A stretch of 64,000 nucleotides of DNA from Welwitschia mirabilis (taxonomy: Eukaryota; Gnetophyta; Gnetopsida; Welwitschiales), in contig JBOZIK010000001.1 in the NCBI GenBank assembly GCA_051453625.1, positions 160,402,033-160,466,032 of the forward strand. The letters are read 5' to 3'. The first letter of the stretch is position 1. Every line of letters begins with the position of its first letter. Position numbers and translations under genes: made by a program. Shown here one piece after another: positions 12,182 to 24,470 of this stretch. The notes beneath the pieces were generated by a model that was not told the DNA's origin, did no database searches, and saw nothing but the letters and a program-made list of their open reading frames with translations.

Positions 12182-13435
12182 TGTTGTAGTATGAATTTAT
12201 GCAATCTTTAAGTCCTTGAGAAATTCCTATCAATCACAAATTATTACATAAAAACACATACTAGTATAGGTTGAAGTTAATGCAAATGTCATAATCTATT
12301 GAAGTAACTAGGCTAGAAGTTAGAAAATTAATTTTAACAAAGTAGTTTTAGTCTTTTTCCCTTAGATAAACAAAATTAATAAAAATGCATAAATACAATG
12401 TAAGATTAATGCAAATTCAATGCTTATAGATGAAATGCAAATAAAGTAATTGTATGTAATGAATCTATTTGACTGCTAATCTTTCTATTACTAAGATTAA
12501 CTCTTATAGCTTAGATAAATTACAAAGAACTATCAATTAATCCTAATTAACATAAGCTATAAGAAACATCAAATAGAATATAGTTAAATACTATTATGAA
12601 AATGCAATATAAAATGGAATTCAAGATCTGAACTAATAGTATCAAACTTATCAAAGGTTACCCTTATGATCTAGATCAACCATAAATTTGTTATGTAATC
12701 ATAAATAAAATAATCATAGTAGAGATGCACATAATAAAATTAAAGAAATTTTTTATAACATAGTAGAACCTCAATGGAGGATACACAACCCACACTAAGG
12801 AAGACTTCTCTCTGCAGTATAAGATGGACCTCTTGCCTTTTGATCTCCCATCACAAGTCTTTATAGTAGAAAAGACGAAATTAAGAGTAAGGGAAATGGG
12901 GTATTTATAGTTTTACATTCAAGATTCTGAAAATAAAACCTTAGTAATTTGAGATAAAAACTTAGCAGCCCATATGGGATGCATGATCCCATTACAAAGG
13001 TAACTTATTTTATTCATATAAAATAGTTATCATCCTCCCTATTGTCTAGATAACTATAGAGATGACATTCATAATAAAAGATAACTTATTAGTTTCTAAT
13101 CCCATAGTTAGCCTTATAGCCTTTTGTCTAAGTCAGCATCTCTATTGCCTTGTCTATTGTGAGGATGACGTAGGGGATGATAGAGTTTCTAAGATTTATA
13201 GTTTAATAAAAATTAGCTACCTTCATCATTGATCTTTTCTTGAAAATGATAAGTATTAGAATATTCCTACCCTACCTCAAAATATATCAGAAATTACTAT
13301 GTATCAGAAATTACTATCTTTATGAACATCCAAGTAACTCTCCATAATCATTAGAAGTTCATCTAAACTTATATAAATACCCTATAAAAGAAATCAAATT
13401 ACCTTATCAAATATATATAATTTAGCATTACAACA
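12182..13435 (-). repeat. 3' LTR of Athila/Tat element B
   Basis: The ends are inverted copies: TGTTGTAGTATG on the left and GCATTACAACA on the right. The interior matches A's LTR read in reverse, for example ATGGAGGATACACAACCC at 12773 against the reverse of GTATATCATCCATTGAGG in LTR1. On the minus strand it is preceded by a purine-rich tract (TAAGTGGAGG, 13440-13449), so it is the 3' LTR. No primer site lies on its left, which is the outside of the element. Confidence 0.7.
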
Positions 13436-15176
13436 TATACCTCCACTTAACCTTGTCAGTCCCTAATAAAGTAAGTGATTAACCACAAATTTAAGCCAAA
13501 TTTACTAAGATAAATGACAACTAAGAAAATGTAAATTGAGTTTAGAAGTTTTTATGCTGGTCAAATAGTAAAAACTAGTGGATTGACATATTACATCTAC
13601 AAGATATGCAATAGTGATGTTGTTATGATTTTCATCTAGACGATTGTGTGATTACATGCTTAACAAATCAAAATGAAACTTAAGTACTTGTGATCATGAT
13701 CATTATAAAAATTAGAGTACTATAATCTATGTTGGCTTCCCATTTAAAATGTTAGTTACATTGTGAAATCAAAATTGTATATCATACATGGAAATCATCA
13801 TAAGATATAACCATGATAACTCAAAAAAAGTAATAATGTGTATAAATAATCAAAGTAGTAATAACTTAAAATGATGTATATAAATTAATTAGTGAGTTTT
13901 AAGTACAATCTATAAGGCATAAATACATCGAAAATAACCATAACATTACTCTCCTTATTCATGGTCTCTTAAATATCTTAGATAATACCTATGAGAAGGT
14001 CCTGCAACTGCTCTATTGTGTTTTGCTAAAAAATGTTCATAATGCATACTATACAAATAATATGAAATCATACACTAAGAAACACATCACATATATGTAT
14101 CGTGAAAGCTTAAAATGATCCTCATAATTAAAAGTTCTACCCAATATTTAAAAAATATCTTTAAAAAATGTCCTTTCCCCTTCATAGGTGAATTAATATG
14201 TCCTATATTACTATAATGTACAAAGAATGTCATCATCTGTGTTATCATCTAGATAATAGATGTGAAATAATAATTAGAAAAGAAGTACTTTGTAAAATAG
14301 TGAAGTTTAGATAGGGTCATATAATCAATGATGCAATAGTGAAGCCTCAAAAACTAATTATGAAGTCCAAAAGTAAGGTAAAAGCAAGGAATAATCATCA
14401 AAATTATCATGGTAAAGGAGTTAAAAGTGGAAATAACTCAAGGCAAGAGAAAAGGATAGGGCCATAATAATGCATCAAGTAGAAAAAGAAATGCTAGAAA
14501 AAATCCTTGATTGGGTTCAAGCTCAATAAGCATGCAAAAGTAGTAAGTGGATGTAGGAAAACTCAAAAACAAATGGAAATAGTATTATCACAAATTAAAG
14601 TATCATTTTTCATAGTGCTAAAAGAAAAAAACCCCTATGCATAAAAGATACAAGTGAAAAGAAAATGACAATAAAAAACTACTAAATAATCATGTCCTCA
14701 ATATTGTGCTAAAAAAGTACAAAAATGAGTTTGAAATTATAAATAATGTGACTAAGAAAAATAAAACATAAAAATGGAGAAATAAAAACACTAATAAGGT
14801 TATTTACCTATCCAAAATCCTAACTTAGTAAAGTACCTTAGTAGAATTCATAAAATAACCTGATTAATGATGTATGACATGACGTAAAAACTTCATAAAT
14901 TACTACTAAAATAGGTAATGATTATAATTATTCTAAGAAGATTTAATATTACCAGTTAATAAATAAAAAGACCAAAAGTTAGTTAGAAATGAATCCACCT
15001 ACTCACATCCCGAAACCACACCTAAATCTAAAAAAGTGAAATGATCATATGGGAGTATTATATGCATAATAAGTCTAGGAAATAGGCAATTCCTTTAATG
15101 ATACTAGAAACATTACTAATCTTATAGCCTTTAAGTGATAATTATTTTCATAATAAAGGAAGTACAACCATTTTTA
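13436..15176 (-). mobile_element. 3' non-coding region of element B, with polypurine tract
   Basis: Minus-strand sequence between B's pol and its 3' LTR. The purine tract at 13440-13449 abuts the LTR. No long frame is visible. Near 15010-15170 it matches 38400-38570 in element C and, on the opposite strand, 20520-20680 in element A, so the three share this region. It is half the length of the equivalent region in C (35168-38570) and lacks the extra ORF found there. It ends at the insertion point of element A. Confidence 0.6.
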
Positions 15177-16250
15177 TGCTACCAATTTGTGATTATTTGA
15201 GGGGGTTTTATAAGCTATTTTATAAGACATTTCCAGAAGTTTAGATGAAATTCTAAGGATTTTGAAGAATCAATGAAAGATCTCAAAAATGTGTAATTAT
15301 TGAAATAATTTAAGGCATTTAAGATACATTATGATGTATAGAGCTATGGAGGAAGATTACTGATAAAAAGACTAGTTTCTCCTCATTAAAATAAATAAAG
15401 AAGATGATCATTTCCTCTATCGTCCTCACAATAGGCAAGATGAAGATAAATTTCAATGCTAATGTATACTACTGATACACTACTGAGTCATCTAATGAGT
15501 CATCTTTTCTAATAAGCTATTATGTCCTATGTCATCTAGACAATAGTCAGGATTACCAATGTAACTGATTCTGACAGTCAACCTTAATCATTCCATCTAT
15601 TTCTCTTCTATAGTAGAGTACATTTTGGAGTGATTTTTATTATCATTTTTTACTATGTAAACCTATAAATATAAAATCTTTTGAATCTCCTCTCTATTTT
15701 GCATTGCATTTAAAATTCTCATGATAGGAGATCTAAGGGTGGAAGACCCATATTAAGAGTTGTAAAAAGACATTCCCTGGGTAGAGGATTGTATATCATC
15801 CATTGAGGTTTGGCTATTTTATAATCCAGATGTTATTTCTTTTAATATAAAATTTTATTTTAATTATTACATGTTAGATTATTAAATGTAACTTATGATT
15901 TATGTTTCCCTTAATTTAGTGACAATTCTATTGATAATATAGATCTTAAGGATAACCTTTGTTAACACTGAAATAAAGTAGTTTAGTTTTATTTTTCATT
16001 GCACTTAGGTAGTTAAATTTTGCATTTTCATTGCATCCTTTATTTTTTGCATTATTGTTTAAGTTCATTTATTTTTTTTTTTGTAATAAAAAGAAATCCT
16101 TAGTCTCATTTCATAGTCTTCAATGAGAATATGACATTCTGGTTCACTTCCACTCACTCTAGTGTGTTGTATTATGTAATATATCTATTTTATTTATGAA
16201 TGACAAGATTCTTTTGAGTGTAAATGCTTGTACAAATATGTTGTACAATA
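15177..16250 (+). repeat. 5' LTR of element A
   Basis: It starts TGCTACCAATTTGTGATT and ends TTGTACAATA just before the primer site. It aligns along its length with 21504-22569; landmarks are AGACATTT, TTTCTCCTCATTAAAATG, TCATCTAGACAATAG, GTAGAGGATTG and GAGTGTAAATGCTTG. TATA-like sequence occurs at ACCTATAAATATAAAA (15661). The differences between the two LTRs are mostly C/T and G/A. Confidence 0.75.
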
Positions 16251-16789
16251 AATTGGTGCCATTATGAGGGAAGGCTACTAAAGAGTATAAGGATTTTTGT
16301 CATTTTAATAAGCACATCGAACTTCCATTCAGTTAATTATCTATAGTGACATTGTATTTTTATTAGGAATTATAAGTTTTTTTGTAGTTTTTTAGTTTTT
16401 GTTTTTAATGGTAAAATAACCTTCATCCCCATTGGCATGCCCATGACTATTAAGACAGTACTTTATAAATTTAATTTTTGTTTTTAATTTTTATTTGCAT
16501 ATTTTGGTTTTCTATAATAAAATCAATCTCTATCATCTCCTTTATCGTTTGGATAATCTAAAGGATGACAACTTGTATTTTTCTAGTTTTTAGATTTCCT
16601 CTCTATTAAGTTTTTATTTTTTGCTCTCTGTGATCAGTGTCCCTTTTGTTTTGTCCATGACAGATAGAATGACAGTCTATTATTTTTTATTTTATTTTCT
16701 ATTATCTTCTATTTTATAAAATGTTGTAACATGATCAATTTAGAGAAGAAGTATCATAGATAAATTTTGTTAATAGAAAAGAACATTAG
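16251..16789 (+). other. Primer-binding site and T-rich leader of element A
   Basis: TTGGTGCCATTATGAGGGAA at 16253-16272 matches the Athila-type primer site TTGGCGCCGTTG-CGGGGA after C-to-T and G-to-A change. The following leader is T-rich and repeats phrases such as TTTTTAGTTTTTG and short TCATC/GATGA motifs, with no open frame. This layout is usual between LTR and gag in this lineage. Confidence 0.65.
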
Positions 16790-17930
16790 AGAAGGATTGG
16801 TAAACTTAGAAATGAAATTGAAAAAGTAATAATCAAGTTCATACAATCCTCCTTTTGAATTTATTTTTTTCTTTGAATCAATCCTCATTAAAGAAAATCT
16901 TTAAAAGGAGAAAATCAGTGTACAATTTCAAGTCCCATCTAAAAACAAAAACAAGCTATAGGGTTTTCAAATCCTAATCCTAATGCAAATCATACCTTGA
17001 TGGAATTATTAGCTAATAAGAAATGAAAGATTTATATCCCCTTTTGATTTATCCTCAGGAGATGATGTTAAACTAAAGAACTTAAATGACTACCCAATCT
17101 TTAATGAAGAAGATAACAAGGATAACCTTAAACATATTGTAGATATAGAATAATTAATTCTTACCATAGGTAATGGAAAGAAAAAAAATTATAATAGAAA
17201 TTACATAGTAATCTTTCCCATGACATTAAAAGATAGAGTTAACAATTAGCTAAAAACCATATCCATAGAAGTATATAATATTAAGATCAAATTCAAGAAA
17301 CTTTTATTAAAAGAATTTATGAGTGAAGAAACCATTAGAAAAAGGAAAAATAAAGCAACAAACTTTTAACAAAAATTAAATAAGGATTATTCTTCTACAT
17401 ACAAATGTTTCTTTGTAGCAACTCACTCTAATCCAGTAGATGCTTTTTCATGAAACAAATTAGTTAACTACTTTTATAGTGGACTAAATCCCCATACAAA
17501 ACAACTTGCAAATTTATCTTGTGGTGGAAACCTTATGAATCATGCATTAGAAAATGCCTAAACAAAATTGGAAGAGCTTGTGTAGGTTGGTCAAACATGG
17601 CCAACCTCTAAAGAAAACTGTATTGTAGGCCAACTTATTAAAGATTTAAAAAAAAGTTAAATAAGAAAAGAAGGTGGATTACAACCCTAAAAATATAATA
17701 GGAGACTTTACGACAACTCTAAAGAAATATACAGAAATGATTTTAGATGCCAAATCTATAACTAAGAGAAATGTTGTATCAACTTGTAACTTACATAAGA
17801 ACAATTATCACATTACCAAGGATTGTCCACTCTTACCAACATACGAAAACAAAATACATGAAGAAGTTTTTTCTTTCAATCAAACAATTCAAAACTTTAA
17901 AAACAAAAATTAGGCACAACTTATATTAAA
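16790..17930 (+). pseudogene. Athila/Tat gag of element A
   Basis: The frame carries the N-terminal phrase GDDVKLKNLNDYPIFNEE (about 17055-17110; C has NDDVELKNLNVYPTFS), then YIVIFPMTLKDRVN, KFKKLLLKEFMSEETIRKR, and the diagnostic VNYFYSGLNPHTKQL with SCGGNLMNHALENA (about 17470-17560). The final 17674-17913 stretch is still open; it contains the knuckle-like CNLHKNNYHITKDCPLLPTY. Gag forms the capsid of the intracellular particle and binds RNA. Most stops are TAA or TAG replacing CAA or CAG. The length and motif order fit the retrotransposon gag family. Confidence 0.8.
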
Positions 17931-18549
17931 TACATATTTATAAAATAAATTTTAACCTTACAAAAATAAATTTCAAAATTTAAATGTCCAAGCAATTGTA
18001 TCAAACCTTCAACATCCCAATGATCCATTAATAAATTTTTTTGAAAAATTCAAGAAATCATAAGAAATAATAAATGTTAAACTTGACAACTTAGTAAATG
18101 TCCTTTAACAAACAATGTTGATAAACTAAATACTACAAGGCTCATTAGCAATACAACCTTTATTAAATCCTAATGAAATAAGAAAATATTGTAAGGTTGT
18201 GATAAGAACTAGATAAGAAATAAGTCCACCTCCATGTAAAGCATCAATCTCTAAAAATAATATTCAAGATGATGAGGAAGAATAAGACATTAAAATATTA
18301 TAATATTATAATTTTCCTTCTCTTAGTAAAAGAAAAAAAAGAAACTTTTGTCATCAATCACAAAAGCAACTAGCTATCTCTTAACTTAATAGGCTTAATA
18401 ATAATAAAACTTTTAATGAACATCTCAAAGCCTTGATGAAAAATGTGAGTATAAACTTACCCTTTTAGAAACTTTTACAACGAAATCTAGGGTACTCAAA
18501 ATTATGGAAAGGCTTAACAATAAAAAAACAAAAATGAGTCAACCCTAGC

Positions 18550-19440
18550 AAAGTCATTTTAGCTTAATCCCTTACAAATTTAGTGTTATCAGAATTACCC
18601 AAATTTAAAGATATAGGAGCAGAAATAGTAAATATCACATTAAAGAAAAACAAAAAGATTAGAAGATCTTTAATTGACATTAGAGTGAGTTTTAATCTCA
18701 TTCCACCACATATTTATAAGATACTTGATTTAAAGATTATAATAAAGCCTACTTAGATTCTCTTAGAGTTAGCAAACAATTTGGTTAAGAAACACTTTGG
18801 GTAATCAAAGATTTAATGATCCAAATTAAAGAGGTCTACTACTTGATAGATGTAATTATCATATAATTCAAACACAATAGAGGATATCCATTACTTCTAG
18901 GATGAGCCTTCTATGCAATAGCCCAATGCATTATTGATACTAGGATAGGAACAATGAAGCGTCATTTAGGAAAATAAAACATTTACAATTAGATTTTTTA
19001 TGTAGCTGAGAAAGACCTAGGTGATGAAATGAACTTAGAAGATAATATCAAACCAACTTTATTTATTCAAAATTATTCCATTAAAGAAAGAAAGCCAATA
19101 TTACATAAGCATATACTTTATGATGACATATTTGATATTAAAAACATAGAAGCCTTTTATGCATCCAACTCTAAGCATGAATTTATAGATCAAAATGAAA
19201 ATAAATAAAACCATTAGATTATAAGGAAGTCCAACTATTAAATAAAAATTCATACCTTAAGGGAGATTGTATATTACATGAGCTAGAAATTGAAAATCAT
19301 AATTTGAATTTGAATAAGAAAAATCTTTCTAGTGGACTAAAACATATTTTTCTTTGTAATGATCAAAAGAAATATCTTATGATTAATAGAAATATTTTAC
19401 CTAAGTCAACATTAATCTCCCTATAGATTCTAAAATGCAT
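18550..19440 (+). pseudogene. Athila/Tat aspartic protease and pol linker of element A
   Basis: At 18670-18720 the frame reads RRSLIDIRVSFNLIPPHIY, the retropepsin active-site region. The consensus DxG is now DIR, a Gly-to-Arg change. A downstream frame at 18800-18965 has KDLMIQIKEVYYLIDV and GYPLLLG, then AFYAIAQCIIDTRIGTMKR, matching the C-terminal flap and the ILGRPFLA block. From 19000 to 19360 comes the acidic pol linker, ending LSSGLKHIFLCNDQKKYLM, which in relatives leads into reverse transcriptase. Here the homology stops at about 19440 and no RT follows. A frameshift near 18800 and several stops make it dead. Confidence 0.75.
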
Positions 19441-21498
19441 GCTTTCATTTGGTCTAATAAAGTTTTATCTACTATCCTTCTCTTCCTCCAATAAATTTTA
19501 CTTGAAAATAATTATATACTTCTTATGTCTTATCGTTTGGTGGACATTTCGTTTGGACCTATTTCTCTGAAAAAATTTGATATCTTTAGACCATAGATCC
19601 TTCCTTCTTTATTTTCTCTCAATAAAATTATTGAATAGATTTTAGGATTTGAATAAAATTTTCTTACTTTAGTGTTTCTTTTCTATTCTTATAATGTTGA
19701 CATTGATTTTATTTTCAACTTTTTATTTTAGCTTTCTATTTGTATTGTCCCTTCTATCATCCCCATGATAGTTAGGATGATAATATCTAGTTTTTTTTAT
19801 TTTTAGTTTTTCATTAGATTTATTCTTTTTATTTTTGTTTTCTGCCTTTGTTCTCCTCTCTATTGTCTAGATGATTAAAAGTACAACTACCAGTTGATTT
19901 TCTGTTAATTTTAGAAAATACATTTTGATGAATCTATTGAGATTTCTGACTTAACCACTTAATAATTTTAGAAAGTAAATGGGCAAAAGCTAAAAATATT
20001 CAAGCAACTATCTAATTTTTTTCTTAGCTTTTTTCTTTAAAGGCCATTATGACATCACTTGATTATCTTTCAAACATGACTTATGTATATCTTTCTATGA
20101 CTAGTCTTTTGACTTACATACTTTATAGTGATAAGATTAGATTCATTAAATTTTAACATATTCACACATCTATGAACTTTAGTTTAAAGATGTTTTTGTT
20201 AATGGTAAAAAGGTCTTAGATTGTTTAAAAGTGTTCTTTTTTGTCTTCATCTTATGACTTCATCTTTTTCTTTTGGAGTGTTTAATCATGTGGAATGTTT
20301 TCATTGTGTCCATAAAAAATTAACCAAAAAAAAAGAGCAAGATAATACCATAACGTTTTATCTTTAAGATATTTAAAGAACATGGTTATCATAATGTCCT
20401 ACCACAAGAATTCCAGGTCAAATATTTCTAAGGGAAGAATTTGGTAGTGTAATATGATAGGCATGGAAAGTCCATTAGGAGGTTAATTGGTCATGCTTCA
20501 TGGGTTTATACTTCTATAACTATTATTACACTTCCTTTGTCATGAATAATCAAATAATAAAAATGTGAAGGCTATGGGATTACTAATGTTCCTAGTTACA
20601 TCAGAGGCATTGCTCATTTCCTAGACTCTTACTTTTTCCACATGATCATTTCATTTATTGAGATCTAGTTGTTTTTTTGGAGATGTTGGTAGGTGATTTT
20701 ATTTTTGAGAAAATCTTTGATCTAATCATTTATTATTTAAATCATTTCATGTTTAGTATCATCATAATCACCACCTTATCTAATGAAATTTTTTATACAT
20801 CAAGTCATGCATTTTAAAATTGAATAATGTTATGATTTCTTTTATGAGAGCTTGCTAGCTTAAAATTTTGGAGAGGTTAGATATCTTTTATTTATGTTAC
20901 CTTATATTCATTATTTTTATTTTCTTTTGTGATTTGGTTAGCTATTTTAAAGTCATTTCCATATTTTCTTATCATTTAATTCTTTTCTTATTTAGTTTTT
21001 AACAAAGAAATGATTTCTTGTGTGGTTAAATAAAGTTGTATGTTTATTTTAAGTATTTTAGAGTTCTTAATATACTCATAATCATTTTGTAATGGAAATT
21101 TTTTGACTTGTCAAGATATGTATTTTTCAAATTTGACATGTCTTTACTTATTTTTGCACTTAATTTAGAAAGTTGTCTAAAATTCAAATACACCCATCAT
21201 CTGCCTTATTACTCCTGTCTACTTTCTTTGCTTTATTAGCCGTATTATTTTTCTCAAGAGGACAAGACCCATTTTCATGGCTTATTTTTAAAGTTTTAAG
21301 TTATTTTAGAGCTTTTATAACACATAATTTTAAAATTTTTACTCCATACACATTATCCATTACATGTAATTTTGCTATGTGATGCGTGATCCTACTTTAT
21401 CATTTCTAGTTTGATTTTTTATGTAAAGATAAATTGGCTCACATTTGTTATTTTTCCTAGTTTTTGTCAGGAATTAATAAAGACTAGGTAAGGGAATA
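19441..21498 (+). other. 3' non-coding region of element A
   Basis: T-rich sequence joining the protease linker to the 3' LTR. The part at 20520-20680 matches (in reverse) the 3' region of B at 15010-15170 and of C at 38400-38570, so A's RT-to-integrase segment was lost by internal deletion. A small hydrophobic frame at 21173-21382 (69 codons, starting MSKIQIHPSSALLLL, then FFALLAVLFF) lies just upstream of the 3' LTR; I have no evidence it is a gene. A purine-rich stretch, AGGTAAGGGAA (21486-21496), abuts the LTR as a candidate polypurine tract. Confidence 0.5.
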
Positions 21499-22569
21499 TA
21501 TTTTACTACCAATTTGTGTTATTTAATGGGGTTATATAAGCTATTTTACAAGACATTTGCATAGGTTTCAATGCAATTCTAAGCATGTTAAAGAATCAAT
21601 GAAAGATCTTAGAAATATGTGATTATTAGAATAATTTGAGGCATTTAAGATAAATTCTAATGTATAAATCTATGAAGAAAGACTACTGACAAAAAATCTA
21701 GTTTCTCCTCATTAAAATGGACAAAGAAAACTATCGTCCACTCTGTTATCCTCACAATAGGCAAGACAATGATACATTTTAATGCTAATATAGACTACTG
21801 ACATACTACTAAGTCATCTGATGAATCATCTTTTGTAATGTACTATCATGCCCTATGTCATCTAGACAATAGTTAAAACAACCACTGTAATTGATTCTAA
21901 TAGCTGACCTTAATCATTTCGTCCATTTCTCCTCTATAATAGAGTGAGTTTTGGAGTTCCTTTTATTGTCATTTTTTACTATGTAATCCTATAAATAAAA
22001 CCCTCTTCGAATCTCCTCTCTATCTTCATTGCACCAAAAATTCTCATAATAGGATATCGAAGGATGGGAGATCCATATTAAAAGTTGAAAAAAATAATCC
22101 CTTGGTAGAGGGATGTGTATCCTCCATTAAAGCTTGACTATTTTATAATCCAAATATTATTATTTTTAATATAAGGCTCTATTTTCATTATTGCATGTTA
22201 GATTGTTAGATGTCCCTTATGATATATGTTGTCCTTGATCTAGTAACAATTTTATTGGTGCTATAGATCTTAAGGGTAGCCTTTGTTAAGGCTAAAAGAA
22301 AGTAGTTTATTTTTATTTTGCATTGCACTTAGTTAGTCACATTTTGCATTTGCATTACATCCTTTATTTTCTACATTGTTCTTTAAGTTTGTTTATCTTT
22401 CTTTGTGAAAAGAAATCCTTAGTATGATCTCACAGTCTTTAATGAGAATACAAAATTTGGATTTACTCTCACTCATACTAGTATGTTGTGTTATGTAAGA
22501 TATCTATTTTATTTGTAAATGATACAATCTTTTTGAGTATAAATGCTTGCATAAATACACACTACAATA
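21499..22569 (+). repeat. 3' LTR of element A
   Basis: It is the second copy of the 15177-16250 LTR, here starting TATTTTACTACCAATTTGTG with the terminal TG changed to TA. It ends CACACTACAATA. B's LTR read in reverse ends CATACTACAACA, so the family terminus is probably TACAACA. Clear LTR1/LTR2 differences show that the insertion is old. Confidence 0.7.
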
Positions 22570-24470
22570 CTATTATTAAAGGAGTAAGGACTCATAAACC
22601 ATGGACAACTATATGCCTAGTAAAGTTCCCATAGCTACTAATACTACTAAAGGCCCCTCTCAAGAAAATTTACCTCTATTTAATAGAACATCATGATGAC
22701 CATTTTTTAGTTTAGATACAAAAGATTATGGTCATTATTTATACCTTTTCAAAATAAATTCCACATAGCCAAGCACTCTTAAGGATAATGATGAAGTAAT
22801 GAGATGAAAAATAAGGGAGAACACATCCAAATAACTAAATATTCACACCATTAAGAGAGAATATAAGAACTAATGAATATTCCTTCAAAATGAGGTTCAT
22901 AGATAAATAAATGTATTATAATTAGGTGAATGCAATATTATCACTTTAATTAAGTAAAATATTATTAATCATGGTAACTCTATATAGTAATACATATGTC
23001 AAGTTAAAGATATTTAAGTCATAGCGTGATGTCCACTAGATGAATTGACAAATAAAAAATTTAAATAATGGTAGGAGGAAAGTCCTCCTCATTGAGAAGA
23101 GCTTTCAAAATAAGTGCTTCTCTCATATTCATGGTTTAATCAATAGGTAATTTATATATTTTTAACCTTTATCTATTAACTTTATAAATTTTTCTATTGT
23201 TTAGACTAGAGATTTTAACTAAGCTATTAGAATGAATTTTTTATAAAAGATAAAGGCTTAACCATTTAGATGTTAACTTCTTATGTAAAAGATGTAGTCA
23301 AGTATTGTATAAAAGGGCTAATTGACATTATATAAATTAATTATGAACTATATTTTTGTTATGTTTGAACTTCACTTGATCATTCTAAATACGATGATAA
23401 TGTATAGCATGGGTATGTTTTTCATCTAGGTGATTAAGTTAGACTAGTCAAGTATTAATATTTATGTCTAAGTTTATAAGATTAAGTTGATGGATCAATC
23501 GATGAGAGTTATAACGAACATTAACTACTAAGATACAATCTTTTCCATACACAAGTTCACAAGGTAAAAAGCCAAAAGAATTTCACCAGATAGTACGGTA
23601 AGCCTAAAAAACATTATTAAGTTTAGAAGTCCAAGTCTTCTTATTAATAGAGTTGCATTTTTAAAGCATCTTCTTAATTTCCTTATTAGCATTTTCAACT
23701 TAACCATTGGATTGTGAATGATAAGAACAAGTAATTCTATGTTTAATTCCAATGGATAAAAATGTTTTTCAAAAAGATAATTAATAAAATGATTTCCTTG
23801 ATCATTAATTATGATTCTGAAAAGTCCAAAACACTAAAATATATAAGTTTAGATAAAATTACAAATAGTTTAGGCATCATTTTTGGTAGTAGAAATAGAT
23901 TCAACCCACTTGATAACATAATCAATAGCCACTAAGATGTAATTTTTATCATGAAAAGATTTGATAGTGCCTATAAAATCAATCCCCTAATAGCCAAAAG
24001 TTTCACATTCAAAAATAGGTTTAAGGAACATATCTTAAGAGTGAGTTGGAATACAATATCATTAATAAGAATCACCTTCTATCAAAGTCAAAAAAATACT
24101 TAAAAAGCGTAGGTCAATAAAAACTAGAGTAAATAATTTTAATTATAGTTTTTTTGCTATTAAAGTGTCCCTCACATATCCCATCATGGTAAAGGTTAAA
24201 TACATCAAGCTTTTCCCATTCTAAAACATATTTACACATGATTTTATCTTTGCATATATGGTAAAGATTAGGTTAATTTCACTTATAATCACCAATCCTA
24301 TGAAGATAATATTTTTATTGGTTATGATTTTAATACTGAGATGTTTTCAGGGTAATAAAATAATTCACAATGTTAGCATACCAAGGAGTAGGATAAGTAG
24401 AAGAGATAGCATAGAGTTTTTTAATAACAAATATTTACTCATCAAGAAAGTAATGATTAATTATAATTTC
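22570..24470 (-). pseudogene. Integrase and pol C-terminus of Athila/Tat element B
   Basis: Minus-strand order: the zinc-binding N-terminal region at 24240-24130 (HMCKYVLEWEKLDVFNLYHD, then GICEGHFNSKK). The core follows: GIDFIGTIKSF and YILVAIDYVIKWVESIST (about 23985-23890), then RIIINDQGNHFINYLFEKHF (about 23830-23765). These keep the first two catalytic acids (Asp of GIDF, Asp of INDQG). An open stretch at 23752-23528 continues into the decayed C-terminal domain. The tail at 22740-22583 includes GAFSSISSYGNFTRHIVVHG and lines up with 38720-38580 in C. It would insert cDNA into the genome. Stops and frameshifts abound. The left edge is the A insertion. Confidence 0.8.

Larger units (their letters stand above)
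15177..22569 (+). mobile_element. Element A: gag-protease-only Athila/Tat LTR element nested in B
   Basis: It has two direct LTRs (15177-16250 and about 21500-22569), an Athila-type primer site, a gag frame and a protease frame, but no reverse transcriptase, RNase H or integrase. It lies in B: sequence at its left edge (GGAAGTACAACCA) and right edge (AAAGGAGTAAGGACT) is contiguous in C at about 38560-38582 without an insertion. Its LTR ends, gag and 3' region show it belongs to the same broad family as B and C, in the opposite orientation. It is probably a deletion derivative that relied on enzymes from relatives. Exact ends are uncertain by about 10 bases and no clean target duplication could be read. 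Confidence 0.75.
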
